Assembly: GCF_030052815.1 (NCBI RefSeq)
Contig: NC_079499.1
Location: 103,264,480-103,328,479 of the forward strand
Length of the DNA stretch: 64,000 nt
Origin: Hevea brasiliensis
Lineage: Eukaryota; Streptophyta; Magnoliopsida; Malpighiales; Euphorbiaceae
Direction of reading: 5' to 3'
In this document: positions 1 to 11,145 of the stretch, piece after piece
How the letters are laid out: the number at the start of each line of letters is the position of its first letter
How positions within the stretch are numbered: the stretch's first letter is position 1
Notes under the pieces: generated by a model
What the model was told of the DNA's origin: nothing
The model's database searches: none
What the model saw: the letters and a program-made list of their open reading frames with translations, nothing else
Translations under genes and position numbers: made by a program

Positions 1-832
1 CATGATGGCAATCTTCTCAGATTTCATTGAAGACATAATGGAGGTTTTTATGGACAATTTCTCTGTTTATGGATCTTCATTTGATATATGCTTGGCTAAC
101 CTTTCTAAAATTTTGCAATGATGTGCGAATCGACCTTGTATTAAATCGGGAAAAGTGTCATTTCATGGTTCAGGAAGGGATAGTGCTTGGACATTTGGTG
201 TCTAACAGAGGAATAGAGGTTGATAAAGCCAAAGTTGAAGTGATAGAGAAGATGGCTCCTCCTACCAATGTCAAGGGAATTCGAAGTTTCCTAGGACACG
301 CCGGGTTCTACAGACGCTTTATCAAGGATTTTTCTAAAATAGCTAAACCTTTGTCTAATTTGTTAAGTAATGATACACCATTTGTATTTGACCAAGAGTG
401 TTTGGATGCCTTTGCAGGTTGAAGCAAGCTCTTATCATCGCACCAATCATGCAACCACCGATTGGAGCCTACCTTTGAAATTATGTGTGATGCTAGCAAT
501 TATGCAATTGGGGCTGTTCTTGGTCAAAGAAAGGACAAAAAGGCTTATGCTATTTATTATGCTAGTAGAACACTGGATGAGGCTCAAACAAATTATGCAA
601 CAACTGAAAAGGAATTTTTGGCAATTGTCTTTGCATTGGAAAAGTTCAGACCTTACATTATTGACTCAAAGGTGGTTATATTTTCAGATCATGCAGCCAT
701 CAGGTATTTGCTCCGTAAAAAGGAGGCCAAACCTAGGCTCATTAGGTGGATTCTGATGCTACAAGAGTTTGATTTGGAGATTAGAGATAAGAAAGGAGCC
801 AAAATGTAGTTGCTGATAATCTTAGTAGGTTA
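1..832 (+). pseudogene. Athila A pol: RT C-terminus and RNase H, broken
   Basis: The first bases encode the end of the RT palm, matching residues of the intact frame in the sister copy at 48660 onwards. The catalytic box reads FMDN here (about 49-57) where the sister copies read FMDD. A stop lies at 119-121, then the frame shifts near 130-150, again near 410-475, and again at about 802. RNase H is readable from about 462 to 806, with the [14 protein letters not shown] motif and the [18 protein letters not shown] helix. The frameshifts at 130-150, 440 and 802 all fall where the sister copy has CAG or CTG, so part of the damage may be consensus error rather than decay. Confidence 0.85.
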
Positions 833-2236
833 AAATTGGATGGTGAAGAATTGGATGAAATCCCTATTGATGAGTTTTTCTTGGATGAACAACTTTTCTC
901 TCTTGTTGCTAAACTACCTTGGTATGCAGACTTTGTGAATTATCTATCTTGTGGAGTTTTACCTCTAGGAATGACATGGCAACAAAAGAAAAAGTTTTTG
1001 CATGAGGTGAAGTTTTATAGATGGAATGACCCTTTACTCTTTAGGAGATGTTGTGATGGTCTGATTAGAAGATGTATTCCTGAAGAGGAGGTACAGAGTA
1101 TTATGCATCATTGCCATGCTTCTGATTATGGAGGTCATTTTGGAATCTCTAAGACAGCTAGTAAAATTTTGCAAGCTGGTTTCTTTTGGCCAAATCTTTT
1201 TAAGGATGTGAGGAAATTTGTGTTGAATTGTGATAAATGTCAAAGGAGTGGAAATTTATCAAAAAGAGATCAAATGCCCCTAAATAATATTCTTGAAGTG
1301 GAATTATTTGATGTTTGGGGAATAGATTTTATGGGGCCATTCCCTCCTTCATATGGTAATAGATACATCTTAGTTGGGGTTGACTATGTGTCAAAGTGGG
1401 TGGAAGCTATTGCAACTGCAACTAATGATGCTAGAGTGGTAGTGAAATTTTTGAAGAAATTTGTCTTGAGCAGATTTGGAGCTCCTAGGGCTATAATTAG
1501 TGATGGGGGTTCCCATTTTTGTAATAAGCAATTTGAGAGCTTAATGAGGAAGTATGGTGTAGTGCACAAGATAGCTACCCCATACCATCCTCAAACTTCA
1601 GGAAAAGTTGAAATTTCTAACAGAGAGCTCAAGCATATTTTGGAGAAAACAGTGAACAATTCTCGGAAAGATTGGTCTATCAAACTAGATGATGCTTTAT
1701 GGGCATATAGGACTGCTTACAAAACCCCTATAGGAACTACTCCCTTTAGGTTGGTGTATGGTAAGTCTTGTCATTTACCTGTGGAGCTAGAACATAGAGC
1801 ATATTGGGCCATTCAGACCTTGAATTTTGATCTTAAGCAAGCTGGTGAGAAAAGGTTGTTACAACTTAATGAGCTTGAGGAATTGAGGATGGATGCTTAT
1901 GAAAGTGCCCGTATTTACAAAGAAAGAACTAAAGTTTGGCATGATAAGCATCTAAGAAAAAAAGAATTCAAAGAAGGTGATTTAGTTTTGTTGTTCAACT
2001 CAAGATTGAAATTGTTCCCTGGAAAACTCAAGTCAAGGTGGACTGGTCCATATAGAATTTCTAAGGTTTTCCCTTATGGAGCAATTGAAATTTGGAGTGA
2101 AAAATCTGGGAATTTTAAGGTCAATGGGCATAGATTGAAACATTACATAACTGGAGACCCAATAAAGGGAGCAAGCTGTTATAAGCTCTCCAATCCCTCA
2201 CCTCTTTTCAGTAAAATTCATGAAGAGTCCAGCTAA
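807..2236 (+). pseudogene. Athila A integrase
   Basis: This is the integrase part of pol, open for about 470 codons. An HHCC zinc-binding region lies near 1105-1245 ([11 protein letters not shown], then CDKCQ). The DDE core follows, with the first Asp in [11 protein letters not shown], the second in IISDGGSHF and the Glu in [11 protein letters not shown]. The C-terminal GPY-type module (WTGPYRI, then NGHRLKHY) ends at the TAA at 2234-2236. Integrase inserts the element cDNA into host DNA. The domain is complete, but it is out of frame with RNase H because of a 1-bp loss at about 802, so no whole polyprotein can be read. The ATG at 836 is not a real start. Confidence 0.88.
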
Positions 2237-3006
2237 GGACTATAAATTAGCCCTCTTGGGAGGCATCCCAAGTCCTTTTATTTTGCTTTTGCTAATTTAC
2301 TTTCATTTTCATTGATTTTGTTTTATCTTAAATCTCCCCAAATTCAATTTTTGACATTGTTAAATCTTGTCCCTTGTAGATGTAATTCAATGAAGAAAGG
2401 CTGGTAAACTGATGGGGAAGTGATTCTTAACTTGAAAATTTTGTCCTTCAAATTTTCCCAAGAACTGATTTTTTTTTAACCTGTGCAGGAGCTGCAATCT
2501 GGTTTCTGCAGAGAGGAAGAAAAAAATTCTGCAGCAAAGAGGGTGTTTGCAGCAGATGGCTTGTGTTTTTGGTGAGGTTGGGTGTGTGACTTTTAAGTAT
2601 ATGTGTTTTTAATGCTAATATGGTGGTAAGTTGGTCATTTTTGTAGTTTTGAGATTACTTGGGTTGTGGAATTCAAGGTGGACAATATTGCATCTTCTTG
2701 GCAAAACTTGGAGAGTTCATTTCTCATTTGTGGTTAGATGCAACTTTATGCAGATTTTATGGAGTTTTATGTGCTAAATGTTGATTTGCAGAATTTGAGT
2801 CAAAATGGCATAGTTCTCAAAGGTCTTTTATGCAGGATCCATTTTTACATTCTCGTGTGATGCATTTTTGATGAACTTTGTATATATTGATGTGTTTTGG
2901 TGAAAATTCTCATGGTTTATGTTTCATGGAATTATATTTCTTCATTCTAGGGTATTTTTCGCACTTGCAATTCATGTTCCATTGCAAACTTAATCTTGTT
3001 GAATTG
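2237..3006 (+). other. Athila A spacer after integrase, non-coding
   Basis: No credible coding region is seen. The stretch aligns base for base with 51081-51670 of the sister element except around 2460-2540, where differences cluster at CTG/CAG triplets. The short ORF starting at 2878 is a by-product of the repeat array. Confidence 0.6.
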
Positions 3007-3865
3007 TGCATAAGCAACTGCATAGCTTATGCAATCCTGCATAACCACAATTCTTGCCATTTTTCACCTTTATTGCAAGTGCATAAGGAGAGTGCATAGC
3101 TTATGCAACTCTGCATAGCCTAATTTTGTCAAATTTCACATCTTTAGAAACTTGCATAAGCAGAGTGCATGACCTATGCACATTTGCATAACTTCAAATC
3201 CTTCATTTTCTCTCTCTGCCGAAGAGTGCATAAGCAATGTGCATACCTTATGCACTTCTGCATAACCAAAAATCCAAAACTCCAATTCTGCCGAAGAGTG
3301 CATAAGCAGAGTGCATAGCTTATGCACTTCTGCATGACCAGAAACCCAGAAAAACCAAACTTGCCGAGGGGTGCATAAGGAATGTGCATAGCCTATGCAC
3401 TTCTGCATGACCAGAAATCAGAAAATTCCAAAAGTTGCCGAGACCTGCATAAGCAATGTGCATAGCTTATGCACTTCTGCATAACCAAAGATTTTGAATT
3501 TCAAAACCCACCGAAGAGTGCATAAGCAGAGTGCATAGCTTATGCACATCTGCATGACCACCAACCAAAATTAAAAAAAAAAATTGCCGAACAGTGCATG
3601 AGCAGAGTGCATAACCTATGCACTTCTGCATGACCCGATTTTACGAAAAACCGCCTGAGAGATGCATAAGGGGAGTGCATAACTTATGCACTCCCGCATG
3701 ACTTCGCTCCTTAAAATTTCAAGGGTCATCGAAACTTGCATAAGGAAGGTGCATGACTTATGCACAACTGCATGACCACCAACCCAAGATTTCAATACCT
3801 GCCGAAACATGCATAAGGACAGTGCATGACTTATGCACTTGTGCATAAGCCATTTCTCTGAAGTT
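3007..3865 (+). repeat. 12-unit, about 73-bp palindromic tandem array in element A
   Basis: Twelve imperfect units begin with TGCATAAG or TGCATGAG at 3007, 3080, 3153, 3227, 3299, 3372, 3446, 3519, 3595, 3663, 3737 and 3810, so spacing is 68-76 bp and mostly 72-74. Each unit has a core in which TGCATAAG is answered by CTTATGCAC and then CTGCATGACC, and can fold into a hairpin. A variable A/C-rich linker, often ending in TGCCGAAGAG, follows. The same array with the same unit order is at 51671-52515. It lies between integrase and the env-like ORF. Function is unknown. Confidence 0.9.
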
Positions 3866-4149
3866 TAAATCATTCTGAAACATGTATAAAAGAGTGCACA
3901 GGTTATGCATAAATCATTTTCCCCTTATGCAGTCTCTTACAAACCCGATTCAAATTCATTTTCGGCAAACAAAAATCCCCACCTCCACTTCCCGCCTCTT
4001 CACCCCACGACCGTCCTTCAACCTCCATTCCTTCCGGCATTCTCACCGTCTCTATCCCGTTTTCTCCACTAGCACTTTCATCACGTAAACCCTAAATTTC
4101 CCCTTACATTTTCATTTCCCCCTTATCTCTTCCATCCTCTCCATCGGCA

Positions 4150-5591
4150 ATGGAGTCCCCTCCCCATTCCCGTCCACCTTCTCCTCTCGAAGTCTCTCCA
4201 TTGTCATCGATACCCCCTAATCCCAATTCTCCTCCACAAGCGACACCCCCACCACCTCCCCCAACCACATACAAACGCAAAATCCGGTCAAAATCTGTGC
4301 GACCCATGTCCTCTGCCCCTCCTCTGTCCAAACGCAAAGACCCACCCACCCCATTGTTGGAACCACCTCCCAAAAAGCCAACAGCTCCAGCCTTTACACC
4401 CTCTTCCAGCAAAAAGACAATTTCGGCAACCTCATTTGTATCAAAGCTACCCTGGCCTCTCCCTGATACGATTCAAAAAGCAGCTTTTAAGCGACTTAAG
4501 GATAGGAAGGTACAACCCACTAGGTATATATCTGCTGATGCTTTACAATCTCTTGGTTTATTTGACAATGTAGTTGCATATCTTGATGGTATGGGTTGGA
4601 CAGAATTTGTGCATAAGCAAGAGATAGTTTATCCAATTCTAGTTTTGGAGTTTATTTCTTCATTCTCTGCTACCCTCAACTTGCATGATGTAGACCATAA
4701 ACCAATTATGAAATTTAGATGCTTGGGGCAAAATAGAGAGCTGTCATTGGACCAATTTCATAGCATTTTTGGTTTTGCTATTGATGGGTTATTTAGAGTA
4801 CCACATACTGGAGTAGAGGTAGCCAACAAGGGCATTTGGAATGCTGCCCAATTTTGGAGAATCATAACAAACCAACCTCAAACTTTCTCTGCTGGAAGAT
4901 CAAAACATCCCAAATACTTGACCACACTTAGGTTTATTCATAGGCTGATGGCTAGCACCATATTGGGCAGAGGGACTAGTTCTGGTGCTGTAGGAAAATC
5001 TGAACTCTTTATGTTATGGTGTGCATTTCACAAAGTTAAGGTTTCTCCCGGTTATTTCTTTTGTGAGCATGTGCTGCATATTGCCACCAAATCCATAGGT
5101 GACATTGTTTTGGGTGGGCTTATCACTGTCATAGCCAAGCATTTTGGTTTTAATCCTGCAGAGCACTCAATACCAGCACTTGAGGACACTTCATATTTTG
5201 ATACTGCACACTTAACCAAAACAGGGTTCAATTTGTCATATTTTGATCTTGCCTACTGCGCAGTGCCCAGGCCTTGCACAACCTGACCCAAGCTTTCCCA
5301 TCCGTCCCACAGCACCCTACTACACCTACCCCACCCCCTCAGCCTGCTCAGGACATTCCAGCTACCTCTGCTCAGCCCATACCTCCTACAGCTGAACCTT
5401 CCTCATCCACAGCACCTCCTGCATTCAACACTAAAGCCTTATTCACCTATCTTGAAAGGCTTAGTGATGATATATTCTTTGTGGATAGGAAGCTTGACAC
5501 TGGTCTTGATACACTCAAGGATCGTCATGATCAACTATTTGACCTTGTCATGGAAACTAGGGACAAAGCGAAAGAATCAAGGAGATGGTGA
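4150..5591 (+). pseudogene. Athila A env-like (ORF-1-type) protein
   Basis: This is the extra ORF downstream of pol that marks Athila-type elements. The first frame runs 4150-5286 (378 aa): a Pro/Ser-rich basic N-terminus (about residues 1-95, with KRKIRSK-type clusters), then a globular region with LGLFDNVVAYLDGMGW, MKFRCLGQNRELSLDQFH and LGGLITVIAKHF. The frame then breaks at about 5245-5275 and continues to 5591 with a Pro-rich stretch and a predicted coiled coil (LERLSDDIFFVDRKLD, then LKDRHDQLFDLVMETRD). I see no signal peptide or convincing membrane anchor, so 'env-like' is a positional name. It most resembles the plant ATHILA ORF-1 family. The break lies in a CAG/CTG-rich stretch that differs from the sister copy. 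Confidence 0.7.
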
Positions 5592-7358
5592 AGCAACTCA
5601 TGATCTTTTGGGCATGCCACCCCACCTCCATCACCTCCTCCAAGACCATCATTTCGACAATTGATACCGACCACCATTATAGCAACATCCTTGGACAAGG
5701 GCAAGACAATAGAACTAGATTAGTGTTTGTTTTACTTTTGTTCCAACTTGTAGGACTTTTCCTTTGTAAATATGTTCAAACATTTATAGTTTGTTTTGGA
5801 TTATGTTTGTTAGTTCTGAATTAGTTTGTTTTAAATTATGTTTTTCTTGAAGTTTTATTGGATAGCTATTACATTAGTCTTCTTTGATTTTTATTGCACT
5901 TATTGCCCTTTTGTACATATTTGCCCATACTCTGTATATATTTCAATACTTTTACTGCTGGTTGTACATTTTCCCTTGCCAATTCCCATGCAGACTTTTG
6001 TATACACTGCCATGACTATGAATTTCCTCATGCGTAACTTTTGCATAGCACTTTGTGCAACTCTTTACGCTTACTGCAGAATCAGTTGTATTCCCCTTAT
6101 GCAACTGTCCTGCATAGCCTATGCAACATATATTGCCTCTTATGCAGCACCGCATGGCTTATGCACCTTACCTATGCAAATGTTCTGGACAGCTCTTAAC
6201 TCTGCACAACTTTGCGACTTCTTATGCATCCCTTTATCTTGAATTCTCATACTGTAACTCTTTCTTTTGCTCTTAATTTTTACAATTCTGGTCAATATTA
6301 TTTGCTTTGAGTTTTGGTTATCTGTTGCTTGAGACATTGAGGACAATGTCAATTTTGAGTTTGGGGTGCTCATTTTGATTTTTAGCTTTATTTTTCACAT
6401 TTTGAGTATAGGAACATCTCATCCCATTTCATTTACATATATTGTAAATATTTTACATATATTTCCACACATACATATACATAACACATTTACACACACA
6501 TTATACATCACTTAGAAATTGTACACATTGAATACAAATAGACTCCCTCCATTTAGTTAATGCATTACTCATTTTAGGAATCATGCATCATGCATTAAAA
6601 TCTTTTGCCAAATCCCTTGAGTATTGAAAATGTGCCTATGAGAATGATTTGACTCACCCTTTAGTTGGGTTTGTGGATTGAAAGTTTCCTAAAAGGTGCA
6701 AGGTTTTGAAGTGTCTATCCCTTGCCTATATCTTCTTAGCCAAAAAGCCACCCAACTAGTCATTTGGAGAAGGAAGTGTTTAGAGGGAGTTATTGGATAT
6801 AAGATAGTCAAATGATGTCTCACCAATCCTAGAACAAATTTTCTAAACCTTTCAAGGCGAAATACCAGCTTGTACTTGAAGAGAGAGATGATTAGGCATT
6901 CTTTGATTTAAAACCTTCTCATTTTAAACCTTTGGCCCTTTTTCCCAATTAAAATTTACCCTTGCAAACCCCTTTGAACCTTTTTATCCCTAATTTTTCT
7001 TGAAATCCTTATTACTACCTAGCCAATGAACCAAACACTCCAACCCTTTTCATGAGAATAATTATTCATACTATTAGGTACATAAAAAAAATAAAATAAA
7101 AAAAATACAATAAAAGGGAGAAGAAATACTTGTCACCTTGTAAAAGTGCTAGTATATGTGCTTTTCACCATTGTCATTCAAAATGAAAGAAATCCACCCA
7201 AAGTATTAAAAGAAATGAGTTTGGGGGTGGCATCTTTAGGGACAATCATCAAAAGAAAATGCAAAATACAAGTCTAAAGTATCAAAATGTCCCTCCATTT
7301 TATGTGTCTTGTAAAATATGCTAGCACTTGACAATCCTCATTATGTATTTCTCTCTCC

Positions 7359-7389
<31 letters not shown>

Positions 7390-7914
7390 AAAAGAGAAAA
7401 AGATATAATAAAGTGTACCTTATGTTTCAAAATTGCAACATATTCTCATGCTTTGAATACTTTTTACCCATTTTTCTTCTTAGCCTCTTTTTGAATCCCA
7501 TGGCCCCATTACATCCATAAAAAGACCTTTAATCTCTTGAAAGTACTTGCTACATTAGTGGAGATAGGAGTGGGGAATTTGCCTATGGGATTGGAGAACT
7601 ATTCATTCATTCATTCAATTCCATCATTCCATATAGAGACACTTTGACTATTGATTGTTCTAGAATTCCTTTTGAGCATGACCCTCTCTTTTGATTGGTT
7701 GGTTTGGAGATTTTGAATGATAATTGACTTGATGGCTAAGCGGTGAAAACTTGGATAAGCATTAAATTCTTTGCATTTTGAAGGATGGGTATATGGATTC
7801 TTTGGTATGGTGAAGGTGTGTTAAGTTACTTCAATTGGTAATTTTCATAACTCTTTGGATAAGGCACCCCTAAAAACTTTGCACCACATTTTAAAGTTTG
7901 CTTGAGGACAAGCA
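5592..7914 (+). other. Athila A long 3' untranslated region
   Basis: These 2.3 kb lie between the env-like ORF and the 3' LTR with no supported gene. They carry more TGCATA/TATGCA motifs at about 5990-6240 and a (TA)14 run at 7359-7386, which is shorter in the sister copy. Apart from a divergent patch at 5590-6330 they match 54313-56567 almost perfectly. ORFs such as 5838-6242 are hydrophobic but not conserved in the sister copy, so I do not call them. Confidence 0.6.
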
Positions 7915-7936
7915 AAAGCTTGAGTTTGGGGGTATT
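7915..7936 (+). promoter_or_regulatory. Polypurine tract of element A
   Basis: A G-rich purine stretch (AGCTTGAGTTTGGGGGTATT) directly precedes the 3' LTR. This is where plus-strand DNA synthesis would be primed. The sister copy has GGGTG instead of GGGGG. Confidence 0.6.
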
Positions 7937-9541
7937 TGATGCATACATTTTGCATAGTCATTTAGGTCTAATTTTATAGCCATTTTATTCTATTATTAGT
8001 TATCTTTAGCTAATTTCATTAGTAAATTAGTTAGTTTTTCATAATTGTCGATTTTGGATTAATTTGTAATTTTTACTTTGTTTTGTAGGAAAAATGGTGT
8101 TTTTGAAGGACTGAAGAGAATTTTGCCATTGAGGAGTGTCTTCTACAGCCAAAGATGTCAAAAACAAGTTTTCAAGCTGAAATATGCATTGACCAAATTG
8201 TGCATAACTTGCCGCATAAGCTATGCAGATCTGCATAAGGAGAAAGATCACTGTTCCAGAACCAAATTAAATGTGCATAAGGAGACAAGATAGCTTATGC
8301 ACATTCTCGCATCCCTTATGCACCTTCACGGAATTGTGCATAACCTATGCACCAAGTCATGCGATTTCGCATAAGTGACTCAGAACCAGCGCATAAGGGA
8401 TCGCATAACTTATGCGATCCACTTATGCGATCCCATAAAGAGTTCATTAATGAGTGTAAGATTCCCTCAATCAATTCCTCCTAGAACATACTATTTTAGG
8501 GCTCCATGTCAGAAAAATGCTATAAATAGTCCCATTTTCCCATTTTAGAGGGGGGACAAGGAGCAAAGAAGAAGAGGAGAAGAGAGGCAGAATTTGAGGA
8601 GTCACTTTCACCTTCCACACCATTCTCAACCAAGATTTGCAGATTTCTTTCTTCCCTTACATTTTTCTACATTTCTAGTGTTTAATTTCTTATTTCTTAG
8701 CTTAGATTAAAGCTTTATTTCCATTTAAACTCATCATATCTTGTAAGCATTATGGATAGTGAGTAGTTTACTTTTGATTCTGGAGTAAGGGTTGTAATAT
8801 TTGAGATATTTTGTGGATTTTGATTGGGTAATCCATATTTTGTGGTCTTAATGAGTTTTATTCATTTCTTGTATGCTTAATGACATGCTTAGTGTAGGAT
8901 CCCATTAAGTGATGTTCTTAATCCATGGTTGAAGCACCGAAAGGAGAAGACCTTGTGATAGATAATCAAGAAATTGGACTTAATTAACTTAGACCTAGAA
9001 ATAGGCTAAGGATTAAGAGGATTCACAGATTAATTAAAGAACTTAATGGGTCTTAATTAATTCTAACTCCACGAAAGTAGGATTAGTTTGATTAAGGCAC
9101 TCTTTGTCTCACTCGAAAGGGAATTCAAAGGATTTAAGAATTAATCTCCTTAAAACCCATAAGTTTCATAAAATTGGATAACCGATTTAAAATCCCAAAA
9201 TAGCTCGAATATGAAATCCCGAACTCCGGAATCACCTTTTTACCATTGTTAATTTCTAATCGAATTTAATCATTTGCCATTTTGAATATTGCCATATTTG
9301 AACTTGCTTATTTCAATTTGATGCAATTTTAGTTTAATTAATATATTGTTGAATAGAATATTAATTTTGCACATTTAGATTGCATACTCCATTACCCATT
9401 AATTCATTATTTTAATTTCATAAATACTTCGATTTAGTCAACTTTTATATCAAAAATTCAATCATTAACACAACTCCTCGTGGGATCGATATTTTTCTAT
9501 ACTACTTGTACGACCCGTGCACTTGCGGTTGGGACGCATCA
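7937..9541 (+). repeat. 3' LTR of Athila element A
   Basis: This 1605-bp LTR begins TGATGCATACATTTTGC and ends GGTTGGGACGCATCA, so its ends form the inverted TGATGC...GCATCA. It matches the two LTRs of the complete element at 43618-45229 and 56588-58188. The region 8190-8440 is full of TGCATAAG and TATGCAC motifs like those of the internal array. A TATA box is at 8521. Copia pol sequence begins immediately after base 9541. Confidence 0.93.
8521..8528 (+). promoter_or_regulatory. LTR TATA box (element A)
   Basis: TATAAATA lies mid-LTR, downstream of the TGCATA-motif cluster. It is conserved at 44210 and 57168 in the LTRs of the sister element, as expected for the LTR promoter. Confidence 0.65.
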
Positions 9542-11145
9542 CATTCTTGATAGTCCATCACAAAGAATGATGACAAGAGCTCAACTTAGAAGATATTTTG
9601 GTAATGTTGCTTTTGTTTCTCAATTTGAACCCAAAACATATGATGATGCTCAAAATGATGAAAATTGGCTTTTTGCTATGCAAGAGGAATTAAATTAGTT
9701 TGAAAGAAACAAAGTTTGGAAACTTGTTCCTAAACCTAAAAAGCATTCTGTTATTGGAACTAAATGGGTATTTAGGAATAAGATGGATGAAAAAGGACAT
9801 GTAGTTAGAAATAAAGCTAGACTAGTAGCTCAAGGATAAAACCAAGAGGAAGGTATTGATTTTGATGAAACCTTTGCTCCAGTTGCTAGAATTGAAGCTA
9901 TTAGAATGTTGTGTGCATTTGCATGTTTTAAGAATTTCATGCTTTATCAAATGGATGTTAAAAGTGCATTTTTAAATGGATATATTGATGAAGAAGTTTA
10001 TGTAGCTCAACCTCCTGGTTTTGAAGACCCTCACTTTCCAAATCATGTTTACAAGCTTACTAAAGCTCTTTATGGTTTAAAGCAAGCTCCTAGAGCATGG
10101 TATGAGAGACTTAGTAAATTCTTGCTTCAAAATGATTTTAAAAGAGGAAAAGTGGATACTACTCTTTTCATTAAGAAAATTGGAAAAGACATGCTTATTG
10201 TGCAAATTTATGTAGATGATATTATTTTTGGTGCTACTAACCATTCTCTTTGTAAGAAATTTTCCAACATGATGAAAAGTGAATTTGAAATGAGTATGAT
10301 GAGTGAACTTACTTTCTTCCTTGGATTGCAAATTAAGCAAATGAAAGATGGAATTTTTATAAATCAGTCCAAGTATATAAAGGATATGCTAAAGAAGTTC
10401 AAAATGGAGGATATGAAGAGTATTGGAACTCCCATGAGCTCAACAATTAAATTGGAGAAAGATGAAAGAGGTAGATAACAAATTTTATAGAGGTATGATT
10501 GGTTCTTTACTCTACTTGACAAAGATCTAGACCAGATATTCATTTCAGTGTATGTTTATGTGCAAGATTTCAGTCATGTCCAAAAGAATCTCATCTTGTA
10601 GCAGTTAAGAGAATTTTTAAATACCTCATTGGCACTCACAATATTGGTTTGTGGTATCCAAAATGTGAATCATTTGATCTTATTGGTTATAGTAATTCAG
10701 ATTTTGCTGGTAGTAGATTGGACAGAAAAAGCACTTCTGGAACTTGTCAATTTTTAGGTCATGCATTAGTTTCATGGCACATAAAAGCAAACTTATTGCA
10801 CTTTCTATTGCAGAAGCTGAATATATTGCAGCTGGAAGTTGTGTTGCACAGATTTTATGGATGAAACAACAGCTTGAAGACTTTGAAATTAAATTTGATC
10901 ACATTCCCATAAGATGTGACAATACTAGTGCTATAAACCTATCAAAAAATCATGTTCAACACTCTAGAAGCAAGCATATTGAAATTAGACATCATTTTAT
11001 TAGGGATCATGTTCAAAATGGTGATATTCAAATCGAATTTGTCCCTTCGGAAAAATAGCTTGCTGATATTTTTACAAAGCCACTTAGTGAAGAAATTTTC
11101 TGCAAAATAAGAAGAGAACTTGGTATGATTGATGCTTTTGATTAA
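9542..11145 (+). pseudogene. Copia D pol: reverse transcriptase and RNase H, broken
   Basis: Copia RT is clear: [71 protein letters not shown] and the catalytic YVDDIIFGA. RNase H follows with SDFAGSRLDRKSTSG, then AEAEYIAAGSCVAQILWMKQQL and the C-terminal KPLSEE block, ending at the TAA at 11143-11145. Damage includes a TAG at 9696, a TAA at 9837, frameshifts near 10470, 10530 and 10780, and a TAG at 11056 where Gln is expected. The upstream integrase and gag are missing from this side because the Athila insertion separates them. Confidence 0.9.

Larger units (their letters stand above)
1..9541 (+). mobile_element. Athila-like Ty3 retrotransposon A, 3' portion
   Basis: This is the 3' part of a Ty3 element, from inside the reverse transcriptase to the end of the 3' LTR. 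In order it holds the RT C-terminus, RNase H, integrase, a 73-bp repeat array, an env-like ORF, a long non-coding 3' region, a purine-rich tract and the 3' LTR. It is nearly identical along its whole length to the complete element at 43618-58188, so both belong to one recently active family. The Athila assignment rests on the tRNA-Asp priming site of that sister copy and on the extra ORF downstream of integrase. It interrupts the copia element that continues at 9542. Its 5' half and 5' target duplication lie outside the window. Confidence 0.9.

Noticed and set aside
3136..3846. Minus-strand ORFs with repeated Cys/His/Leu-rich peptides
   Set aside because: They are translations of the 73-bp array. 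The period is not a multiple of three, frames rotate, and there is no start context or conservation of frame between the A and B copies.
3007..3865. CRISPR-like array of repeats and spacers
   Set aside because: Repeats are imperfect palindromes in a eukaryotic retrotransposon, linkers are themselves similar between units, and there are no cas genes.
5838..6242. Hydrophobic ORF that could be a membrane anchor of the env-like protein
   Set aside because: Not in frame with the env-like ORF and not preserved in element B, where the frame and residues differ.
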